A stretch of 64,000 nucleotides of DNA from Pseudomonas nunensis (GTDB lineage: Bacteria > Pseudomonadota > Gammaproteobacteria > Pseudomonadales > Pseudomonadaceae). Under the pieces are notes generated by a model. The model did no database searches. It worked only from the letters and a program-made list of their open reading frames with translations, and was not told the origin of the DNA. Below, piece after piece: positions 10,902-22,900 of this stretch; positions within the stretch are counted from its first letter, which is position 1; the number at the start of each line of letters is the position of its first letter. The stretch lies in the NCBI RefSeq assembly GCF_024296925.1, contig NZ_CP101125.1:2234501-2298500 (forward strand), written 5' to 3'. The position numbers and the translations under genes are program-made.

Positions 10902-13900
10902 CTGTGATCGAACTGTTGGCAACACTAAAAGAAAAAGACGTACAGCTCTCAGTCAAAGGTGACCAGCTTGTTGTTCGAGGCCGCAAACAGTCTCTGGGCG
11001 AACCGGCCGTGCTGGCCTTGCTGCGTGAGCACAAAGCGACGCTGATCGAGTTGATCCAGACCGGGCAATATGACGCTAGCAAAGCCGGCGAAATCGAGAT
11101 CCCCGGCAACGGCATACCGCTCGGCTGCACGCGCATCACGCCGTCGATGCTGACCCTGGTGAGCCTGGATCAACCAGCCATCGAGCGCATTGTCGCCACG
11201 GTGCCGGGCGGTGCGGCCAACGTACAGGACATTTATCCCCTGGCGCCGTTGCAGGAAGGGATTCTTTATCACCACCTGACCGCCAGCCAGGGCGACCCCT
11301 ATGTCCTGCAAGCGCAGTTCAGCATCACCACCCGTGAACGCCTGGCGGATTTTGCCGACGCCTTGCAAAGCGTGGTCGATCGTCACGACATCCTGCGCAC
11401 CGCCATCGTCCGCGAAGGCCTGGATGAGCCGGTGCAAGTGGTGTGGCGCCATGCGCGCCTGGGCCTGCAAGACATCAGCGCCGAGATCGTCGACGGCGAT
11501 GCCATGGCGCAACTGCAAGCGCGTTTCGACCCACGCCATCATCGCCTCGACGTCAGCCAGGCGCCGTTGCTGTTGCTGGTGTTCGCCGAAGACCCGCTGA
11601 ACCAGCGCTGGGTCGCGATGCTGCTGTTTCACCATATGGCCCTCGACCATGCGGCGCTCGCCGTGGTCCAGCATGAAATGCAGGCGTACCTGATGGGGCA
11701 GGCCGAGCAGTTGCAAGCTGCCGTGCCATACCGCAACTACGTCGCGCGCACTCGGCAGGCCGGTCAGCGCCAGGCCGACGAAGCGTTTTTCGGCGAGATG
11801 CTCGGCGATGTCGACGAGCCGACCTTGCCCTTCGGCCAGCAGGATGTACTGGGCGACGGCAGCGCCATCGAAGAAATCCAGCGGCCATTGCCGTCGGAAC
11901 TGAGTCGTCGTCTGCGAGCACAGGCGCGATTGGTCGGGGTCAGCGCGGCGAGCGTGATCCATCTCGCCTGGGCCCAGGTGCTGGGCTGTGTGTCGGGCCG
12001 CGAGGATGTGGTGTTCGGCACGGTGATGCTGGGGCGCATGCAGGCTTCGGAGAACATGAGCCGGGCGCTGGGCATGTTCATCAACACCTTGCCGTTGCGG
12101 GTCGGCGTGGGCGCGCAAAGTGTGCGCGACGGGGTCAAGTCCACACACGCGCGGCTCAGCACCTTGCTCAGTCATGAATACGCGTCCCTGGCATTGGCCC
12201 AGCGCTGCAGCGGGGTGGCGGCGCCGACGCCGTTGTTCAGCGCCTTGTTGAATTATCGCCACAGCACCAGCGCGAGCCAAGCGATCCCGGCCGACGCGAG
12301 CCTGGCCTGGAGCGGCATCGAAACCCTCAGCGCCCAGGAACGCACCAACTACCCGCTGATTATCTCGGTCGATGACTTTGCCGATGACTTTGCCCTGACC
12401 GTGCAAGCGAGTGCGCAGATCGGTGCGGCGCGCCTGTGCGAATACATGCAGACCGCCGTCGAAAGCCTGGTCGCAGCGCTGGAAGAGGCCCCGGATTCGC
12501 AGCTCAACAGCCTGTTGATCCTGCCGGCCGCCGAGCGTGAGCAAGTGTTGCTGACGTTCAACCAGACCGAGCGCGAGTACCCTCGGCAGCAGACCGTTCA
12601 CGCCTTGTTCGAAGCCCAGGCCGAGGCTCGCTCCGACGCGCCCGCCGCCGTAGAAGCAGGGCAAACCCTGACCTATGCCGAGCTGAACGCCAAGGCCGAA
12701 CGCCTGGCCGCACACCTGACCAGCCTTGGCCTGCAACCGGGCGAAGCGGTGGCGATCCTGCTGCCACGCTCGCTGGATTTGCTGGTCAGCCAACTGGCGA
12801 TCCTCAAATGCGCGGCGGTGTATGTGCCGCTGGACATCAATGCGCCCGTCGAACGCCAGCACTTCATGCTGCAAGACAGCCGTGCCGTGCTGGCCTTGAC
12901 TCGCAGTGGCGAGGGGTTGGCCGACGGCGTGCGCAGGGTCGATCTGGATACGATTGATTACGCCAATCAACCGGTCCGCAACGCACCGCGCCCGCAATCC
13001 AGCGAAACCCCGGCGTACATCATGTACACCTCGGGTTCTACCGGCACCCCCAAAGGCGTGCTCGTACCACACCGGGCGATCAGCCGACTTGTGATCAACA
13101 ACGGCTATGCCGATTTCAATTCAGCGGATCGGGTGGCCTTCGCCTCCAATCCAGCCTTCGACGCCAGCACCCTGGAAGTCTGGGCGCCGTTGCTGAATGG
13201 CGGTTGCGTGGTGGTGGTCGAGCAAGAGGTGCTGCTGTCACAGGCACGTTTACGCGAATGGTTGCTGGCGCAATCGGTGAGCGTGTTGTGGATGACGGCG
13301 GGGCTGTTTCATCAATACGCCGATGGCTTGATGCCGGTGTTCGGGCAGTTGCGTTACCTGATCGTCGGCGGCGATGTGCTGGATCCGGCGGTGATCGGCC
13401 GCGTCTTGCGGGACGGCGCGCCGCAGCATCTGCTCAATGGCTACGGCCCGACCGAAGCCACGACCTTTTCCACCACGTTCGAGATTACCTCGGTCGGTAG
13501 CGGTAGCATTCCGATTGGCCGGCCGATCGGCAACACGAAGGTCTACGTGCTCGACGCACAACTGCGCACCGTGCCCCTCGGTGTGCCCGGTGAGCTGTTT
13601 ATCGCTGGCGCTGGGGTTGCCAACGGCTATCTGAACCGCCCCGAATTGAGCGCTGAAAAATTCATCGCCGACCCGTTCAACGGTCAATCGATGTACCGCA
13701 CGGGCGACCTTGGGCGCCACTTGCCGGACGGCACGATTGAGTACCTGGGCCGCAACGACGACCAGGTGAAAATCCGTGGCTACCGCATCGAACTGGGTGA
13801 AATCGAAGCCCGCTTGGCGCAACACGAAAGCGTGAAAGACGCGGTGGTGCTGGTACGTGAAGACGTGCCGGGGGAAAAACGCCTGGTGGCGTATTTCACC

Positions 13901-16900
13901 GGCGCTGGTACGGCGGATCTCGACAGCCTGCGTACTCATCTGCAATCGGCGCTGCCGGACTACATGGTGCCGGCGGCGTATGTGCAGCTCGACCGCTTGC
14001 CGTTGACCGCCAACGGCAAGCTCGACCGCAAGGCGCTGCCGGTGCCGGACCTGGCGTCCATCGTCACCCGGGGCTATGAAGCGCCGCAGGGCGAAATCGA
14101 AATCACCCTGGCCCGGCTCTGGGCGCAGGTGCTTAACGTCGAGCGCGTCGGTCGCCACGATCACTTTTTCGAACTGGGCGGGCATTCGCTGCTGGCGGTC
14201 AACCTGATCGAGCAAATGCGTCAGGTCGACCTCAGCGCCGATGTGCGCGTGCTGTTCGGCCAGCCGACCCTGGCCGCCCTGGCCGCCGCTGTGGGTGGCG
14301 GCAATGAAATCCAGGTGCCGGCGAATGGCATCACCCCGGACTGCGAACGGATCACCCCGGCGATGTTGCCGCTGGCCGCGTTGGACCAGGACGCGATTGA
14401 TCGCATCGTCGCCACGGTTCTCGGCGGCACGGCCAATGTGCAGGATATTTACCCGCTCGCGCCGTTGCAGGAAGGCATTCTCTACCACCATATTTCCGCC
14501 GGGCAGGGTGACCCTTACGTCCTGCAATCGCTGTTTGCCTTCGACAGCGAAGCGCGTCTTCAGGCGTTCACCCAGGCGTTGCAAGGCGTAATCGACCGCA
14601 ACGATATCTTGCGCACGGCGGTGCTCTGGGAGGGCCTGGAGCAGCCGGTGCAAGTGGTCTGGCGTCAGGCCCGGCTCGACGTCGAGCACGTAGCGTTAAG
14701 CCGCGAAGACGGCGATGTCGTGACCCAGTTGCACGCACGTTTCGACTCCCGTCATCACCGCCTCGATATCCGCCAGGCGCCGTTGATGTGCCTGCGGGTG
14801 GCCGAAGATCCGGCCAACCAGCGTTGGGTGGCGATGTTGCTGTTCCACCACATCGCCCTCGACCACACCGCGCTGGAGGTGGTGCAGCAGGAAATGCAGG
14901 CGCATTTGCTGGGTCAGGAAGGTGGTCTGGCTGCGGCGATGCCGTACCGCAACTACGTGGCCCAGGCTCGCTTGGGTGTCAGTCAGACGCAGCACGAAGA
15001 CTTTTTCCGCGAGATGCTCGGCGATATTGACGAGCCGACGCTGCCCTTCGGTTTGCAACAGGTGCAGGGCGACGGCAGTGGTATCGAAGAGGCAAAACTT
15101 GAGGTGAACGCCGAGCTGAGCCGACGCCTGCGGGCCCAGGCGCGGCAGCTTGGCGTAAGCGCCGCCAGCCTGCATCACTTGGCCTGGGCGCAGGTGATCG
15201 GGCGTTTGTCCGGGCGCGAAGACGTGGTGTTCGGCACCGTGTTGATGGGCCGGATGCAGGGCGGCGACGGCGCGGACCGGGCGCTGGGCATGTTCATCAA
15301 CACCTTGCCGCTGCGGGTCAGCCTGGACGAGCAGGGCGTGCGCGCCGGGGTCAAGGCCACGCACGGGCGGTTGACGGCATTGCTCGGTCACGAACACGCT
15401 TCGCTGGCGTTGGCCCAGCGTTGCAGCCGCGTGGCGTCACCGGCGCCGCTGTTCAGTGCGTTGCTCAATTACCGCCACAGCGCGACCGGCGAAGTCTCGG
15501 CTGAAGCCACGAACGCGTGGCAGGGTATGCAAAACCTTGGTGCCGAAGAGCGCACCAATTATCCGCTGACCCTGTCGGTGGATGACTTGGGCGCCGGATT
15601 CCTGCTCAGCGCCCTGGTGCAGAAAGGCATCGGCGCCGCACGTATCTGCGCCTACATGCACACTGCGCTGGAGCAGTTGGCCCAGGCGCTGGAACAGGCG
15701 CCGCAAACACCGCTGCGTCACCTGGAGATTTTGCCGGACACCGAACGCCGCCAATTGCTGGTGGATTTCAACGCCACCACCCGCGCCTATCCCCAGGACA
15801 AAACCGTCCTGGCGCTGTTCGAAGCGCAAGTGGCACGTACACCGGACGCGGTCGCGGCGGTGCACGGTCAGGAAACCTTGAGCTACGCCGCATTGAATCA
15901 GCGGGCGAACCAACTGGCGCATCACCTGATCGGCCTGGACGTGCAACCGGACGACCGCGTGGCGATCCTGCTGCCGCGTTCCCTCGACTTGCTGGCCAGC
16001 CAACTGGCGGCGCTCAAATGCGCGGCGGCCTATGTGCCGCTGGACCGCAATGCGTCCCTGGAACGCCAGCGCTTTATGCTGGAAGACAGCCAGGCCTCGG
16101 TGTTGCTGACGTTCAGCGATCAGGATGCGCCTGAAGGTGCGCGCCGTATCGATCTGGACCGGTTGAATCTGGACGGCCGAACCGCTCACGACCCGGCTCT
16201 GGCGCAGTCCGCCGAAACCATCGCCTACATCATGTACACCTCCGGTTCCACCGGTCAGCCCAAGGGCGTGCTGGTGCCGCATCGGGCGATCAATCGTCTG
16301 GTGATCAACAACGGTTACGCCGATTTCAATGCGCAGGACCGCATCGCTTTCGCCTCGAACCCGGCGTTCGACGCCAGCACCATGGACGTGTGGGGCGCCT
16401 TGCTCAATGGCGGTCGGGTGATTGTGATCGACCACGAAACCCTGCTGGAACCGTCACGCTTCGCCGCCGTCCTGACCGAATCCGGCGCGACGGTGTTGTT
16501 CGTCACCACGGCGATTTTCAACCAATACGTGCAGCTGATCCCGCAAGCCATCGGTGGCCTGCGCATCCTGCTGTGTGGCGGTGAACGGGCGGATGCGGCG
16601 TCCTTCCGACGCCTGTTGAGCCTGGCGCCGAATCTGCGCCTGGTGCACTGCTACGGTCCGACCGAAACCACCACTTACGCCACCACCTATGAAGTGAAGA
16701 CCGTGGCGCCCGACGCCGAAAGCGTGCCGATTGGTGGGCCGATTTCCAACACGCAATTGTATCTGCTCGACGCCCGCCAGCAGCTCGCACCATTGGGCGT
16801 GGTCGGCGAAATCTACATCGGTGGTCGCGGCGTGGCGAAGGGTTATCTCAACCGCCCGGAACTGACGGCGCAGGCGTTTATCGCCGATCCGTTCAGCGAT

Positions 16901-19900
16901 GAGCCCGGCGCCTTGCTGTACCGCACCGGCGATCTGGGACGTTGGTTGCCCGAGGGGCAGTTGGAATGCCTGGGGCGTAATGATGATCAGGTGAAGATTC
17001 GCGGCTTCCGCATCGAACTCGGTGAGATCGAGGCCAAACTGGCTGCCTGCGCTGGCGTCAAGGACACAGTGGTATTGGTCCGGGCCGATGAGTCCGGCGA
17101 AAAACGCCTGGTCGCCTACGTGGTGGCGCAACCCGAGGTCACGCTGACGGTGGCGTGGTTGCGCGAGCAATTGTCCGCGTCCTTGTCCGAATACATGGTG
17201 CCGAGCGCGTTTGTGATCCTGCCGGTGTTTCCCCTGACCCTGAATGGCAAGATCGATCGCAAAGCGCTGCCCGCGCCACAAGCCGACGCCTTCGCGAGCC
17301 AGGCCTACGAGGCGCCGCAAGGTGAGATCGAACAGACCCTGGCCGGTTTGTGGGCAGACCTGCTGAATGTGGAGCAGGTCGGTCGTCGCGATAATTTCTT
17401 CGAACTGGGCGGGCATTCGCTGTTGGCCATGCGCCTGATCGAACGGATGCGCCAGGTTGATCTGGCGGTGGATGTGCGGGTGCTGTTCAGCCAGCCGACG
17501 CTGCTGGCGCTGGCCGCTGCCGTGGGCGGACACGCCGAAGTGGAGGTGCCGGCCAACGCGATCGTCGAAGGCTGTGAACGCATTACCCCGGCGATGCTGC
17601 CGCTGGCGACCTTGAGCCAGTCGGCGATAGACCGGATCGTCGAAAGCGTGCCCGGTGGTGTCGCGAATGTGCAGGACATCTATCCATTGGCACCGTTGCA
17701 GGAGGGCATCCTGTTTCACCACCTCTCGGCGGAACACGGCGATCCCTATGTGCTGCAATCGCAATTCGGCTTTGAGAGCCGTGCGCGTTTCAATGACTTC
17801 GCCCAAGCGTTGCAACAGGTTATCAATCGCCATGACATCCTCCGGACCTCAATGGCCTGGGAAGGTCTCGCAGAGCCGATGCAAGTGGTGTGGCGCCAGG
17901 CACCGCTGGTGTGCGAGCAGTTTGAGCCGGCCAGTGGCGATGTTGCCGAGCAGTTGTATGCGCATTTCGACGCCCGGCATTACCGCCTCGATGTGCGCCA
18001 GGCGCCGATGCTGCGCCTGGTGTTCGCCGAGGACGTGGCCAATCAACGCTGGGTCGCGACGCTGTTGTTCCACCATATGGTGCTCGACCACACGGCGCTG
18101 GAAACCCTGGAACATGAAATGCAGGCGCATTTGCTCGGTCACGGGCAGCGTCTGGGCGCTGCGGTGCCGTATCGCAACTACGTGGCGCAGGCGCGGCTGG
18201 GTGTCAGCCAGGATCAGCACGAAGCGTTCTTCCGCGAGATGCTTGGCGATATCGATGAGCCGACCCTGCCGTTTGGATTGCAGGATGTGCAGGGCGATGG
18301 CACCGGCGTCACTGAAGTGAAACGCGCGGTTGATGCCGGGTTGAGCCAACGCCTGCGCGCCCAGGCCCGGCAACTCGGGGTCAGCGCCGCCAGCGTGGTG
18401 CATTTGGCCTGGGCCCAGGTGTTGGGGCGGGTCAGTGGTCGCGACGAAGTGGTTTTCGGCACCGTGCTGCTAGGGCGGATGCAGGGCGGCGAGGGCGCCG
18501 ACCGCGCGCTGGGGATGTTCATCAACACCTTGCCGTTGCGGGTCAGCCTCGGCGGGCAAGGCGCGGGTGCGGCGGTGAAAGCCACGCACATGCGCCTGAC
18601 CGGCCTGCTCGGTCACGAACACGCGCCGCTGGCATTGGCCCAGCGTTGCAGCGGCGTGGTCGCGCCGACGCCGCTGTTCAGCGCCATGCTCAACTATCGC
18701 CATAGCGCCACCGAAGTCACTGAACAAATGGTCTCGGCTTGGCAAGGCATCGAGGCGCTGGGCGGTGAGGAACGCACCAACTATCCGCTGACACTGGCCG
18801 TGGATGACGAGGGCCAGGGTTTCAGCCTGGTGGTTCAGGCCGTGGAAGGGATCGATGCGCAGCGGATCGGCGATTACATGCAGATTGCGCTTGAGCGTTT
18901 GGTTAACGCACTGGAACGGGCGCCGGAAACGCCGCTGCATCAACTCGATAGCCTGCCGGACGCAGAGCGTCGGCAGTTGCTGGAGACCTTCAACGCTACG
19001 GCGGTCGAGTATCCGCAGGGTTTGACCTTGCATGGGTTGTTTGAAGCGCAGGTGAGTTCGGGGCCTGATGCGGTTGCGGTGAGCTTTGAAGACAGTCACT
19101 GGACGTATGCTGAGCTGAATCGCCATGCCAACCAGATTGCCCATCGCCTGATTGAACTGGGTATTCGCCCGGATGACCGCGTCGCAATTTGCGTGGACCG
19201 TAGCCTGGAGATGGTCGCGGGGTTGCTGGGGATTCTGAAATCCGGCGCCGCGTATGTGCCGCTGGACCCGGATTACCCGGCTGATCGGCTGGCCTACATG
19301 CTGGAGAACAGTGCTCCAGCCGTAGTCCTGACCCAACGTTCATTGCAGGGCAGTTTGCCGGCAACAGACGCGGACATTTTGCTGCTGGACGGTGACGGCT
19401 TCTCGAATCAACCGACCGTAGATCCCGTCGTAGAAAGCTTGAGTGCGGACAATCTGGCCTACGTGATCTACACCTCAGGCTCCACAGGTATGCCCAAAGG
19501 CGTGATGAACGAACATGGCGGTGTGGTTAACCGTCTGCTGTGGATGCAGGACGAATACCAACTGACGCCGTCGGACTCCGTGCTGCAAAAGACCCCATTC
19601 AGCTTCGACGTCTCGGTCTGGGAGTTCTTCTGGCCACTGTTCACCGGTGCACGCTTGGTCATGGCGCGTCCGGGCGGTCACCGCGAGCCTGCCTACCTGC
19701 GCGAAGTCATCCAAACCGAACGCATCACCACACTGCACTTTGTGCCGTCGATGCTGGACGTGTTCCTTGCCGCTGGCGATGTCAGCGACTGCAAAGGTCT
19801 GGTGCGCGTAATGTCCAGCGGCGAGGCACTACCGGGCCAACTGGTACGACGCTTCAAGCTGCAACTGCCGGGCACCGAGTTGCACAACCTCTACGGCCCG

Positions 19901-22900
19901 ACCGAAGCCGCCGTCGATGTCACCGCGTGGAACTGCGCCGGCCCTGATACGCCGGACAGCACACCGATCGGCAAACCGGTGGCCAACACGCAAATTTACC
20001 TGCTCGATGCCCATCAACAACCCGTGCCCATGGGCGTGGCGGGGGAGATCTACATCGCTGGCGTTCAAGTCGCCCGTGGTTATCTGCACCGTCCTGAGCT
20101 GACAGTCGAACGCTTCCTGACCGACCCGTTCAGCACCACGCAAAATGCACGGATGTACCGCACCGGCGACCTCGGCCGCTACCTGGCAGACGGCAATATC
20201 ATCTACCTGGGCCGCAACGACGATCAGGTCAAGATTCGCGGTTTCCGCATCGAACTGGGTGAAATCGAGGCGCGTCTCGCCGAGCATCCAGCGGTCGCGG
20301 AAGCGGTGATCCTGGCCCGTGAGGACGCCAGCGGCGACAAACGTCTGGTGGCCTATTACACAACACCGACAACGGACGAACCCCTCGACATCGAGACCTT
20401 GCGTGCCTTCCTGCAAGCCCGACTGCCGGAGCACATGATCCCGGCGGCCTACGTACATCTCGACGCATTGCCACTGACCCCCAATGGCAAGCTGGATCGC
20501 AAGGCGCTACCGGCGCCGGACGCGGATTCGGTGATCAGTCGTGGTTATGAAGCACCGCAGGGTGAAGTGGAAACCACCCTGGCGCAGCTCTGGAGCGACT
20601 TGCTCAACGTCGAGCAGGTCGGGCGTCACGATCATTTCTTTGAACTGGGCGGGCACTCCTTGCTGGCGGTGAAGCTGATCGAGCAGATGCGTCAGGCCGG
20701 TTTGAGCGCCGACGTGCGCGTGCTGTTCGGCCAGCCGACGCTGATGGCGCTGGCGGCGGCCGTGGGCGGAAGCAGCGAGATCGTGGTTCCGGTCAACGGC
20801 ATCCCGGACGGCTGTGAACGGATCACCCCGGACATGCTGCCGCTGGCGCAACTGGATCAATCGACGATTGATCAGATTGTCGCAAGAGTGCCCGGTGGCG
20901 CGTGCAATGTGCAGGACATCTATCCGCTGGCACCGTTGCAGGAAGGGATCTTGTATCACCACCTCGCGGCGGCCCAGGGCGATCCGTACTTGCAATACGT
21001 GGTGTTCGGTTTCGACAGCTTTGCCCGTCTGGAAGGTTTCAGTGAGGCGCTGCAAGCCGTGGTCGCCCGTCACGACATTCTGCGTACCGGCGTGCAATGG
21101 GAAGGTCTGGCCGAAGCGGTGCAAGTGGTCTGGCGCGATGCGCCGTTGGCCTTTGAATCCGTGACGCTGGACCCGGCGCTCGGCGACATCGCCACGCAAC
21201 TGCACGAACGTTTCGACCCGCGCCACTATCGCCTGGACATCCGCCAGGCGCCGATGATGCGCATCGCATATGCCCAGGACACCGCGAACCAGCGCTGGAT
21301 CGGCATGCTGCTGTTCCATCACCTGGTCGACGACGCCACCTCCCTGGCGGTGCTGGCCTCGGAAATCGAGGCGCATATGCTCGGTCAGGGGCAACGTCTG
21401 GCGGCGTCGGTGCCATATCGCAACTACGTGGCCCAGGCGCGATTGGGTGTGAGCCGTGAAAAGCACGAAGCGTTTTTCCGCGACATGCTCGCCGATGTCG
21501 ATGAGCCGACGTTGCCCTTCGGTTTGCAGGATGTGCAAGGGGATGGCAGCGGTATCGAGGACCTTCGCCAGGATGTCGACGCCGACCTCAGTCGTCGTTT
21601 GCGCCTTCAGGCCCGGCAGCTCGGCGTGAGTGCGGCGAGCCTGTATCACCTGGTCTGGGGCCAGGTGCTAGCCAAGATCTCCGGCAAGGACGATGTGGTG
21701 TTCGGCACGGTACTGATCGGCCGCATGCAGGGGGGCGAAGGCGCCGACCGGGCGCTGGGGATGTTCATCAACACCTTGCCGCTGCGGGTAACGCTGGGCG
21801 CACAAAGTGTGCGTGACGGCGTCAAGGCCACCCATGCACGACTCACCGCGCTGCTGGGGCACGAGCACGCTTCCCTGGCGCTGGCGCAACGCTGCAGCGG
21901 CGTGGAAGCACCGACGCCGCTGTTCAGCGCCTTGCTCAATTACCGTCATGCGTCCGCGACGGCCTCGACCGAGGCGCTGTCGGCCTGGAGCGGGATCGAG
22001 ATGCTCAGCGGCGAAGAACGCACCAACTATCCACTGACTTTGTCGGTGAATGACCTGGGCGAAGGCTTCAGCTTCACGGTCATGACCCCGGCGCGGATTG
22101 GCGCGCAGCGTATCTGCGGCTATGTACAGACTGCGTTGGAAAGTCTGGTGCGGGCGTTGGAGCATGGATCGAAGGCGCCGCTGCATGGTTTGCGGATTTT
22201 GCCGGCGGATGAGCGTTTGAAACTGCTGGTCGAGTTTAATGCGACTGAAGCGGCCTATCCGCTGGACGAGACGGTTCACGGGTTGTTTGAGGCGCAGGTG
22301 GAGCGTACGCCAGATGTTGTGGCCGTAGTTTTTGGCGAGCAGCGGCTGAGTTATCGCGAGCTGAATGAGCGGGCGAACCGCTTGGCGCATCATTTGCGCG
22401 GGCAGGGCGTCCGGCCGGATTCTCGGGTGGCGATTTGTGTTGAGCGCAGTGCCGACATGGTCGTCGGGTTGTTGGCGATTCTGAAGGCGGGCGGGGGTTA
22501 TGTGCCGCTGGATCCTGCATATCCGCTGGATCGGATTGCCTACATGTTGCAGGACAGCGCGCCGGCGGTGGTGTTGGCGCAAGCCTCGACATTAGGACTG
22601 TTAGCTCAAGCGTCGATGCCGGTGATCGATCTGGATAGCAGCATTTGGCAGGATGAATCCGTCTCCAATCCTGTGATTGAAGGGTTGACCTCTGCGCATC
22701 TGGCTTATGTGATCTACACCTCGGGTTCGACCGGTTTGCCGAAAGGCGTGATGATCGAACACCGCAACACGGTGAATTTCCTGACTTGGGCGCATCGTTC
22801 ATTCGACGGTGCCACATTGGCTAAAACCCTGTTCGCGACATCTCTGAACTTCGACCTGGCGGTCTACGAATGCTTCGCGCCGCTGACCTCGGGCGGCAGC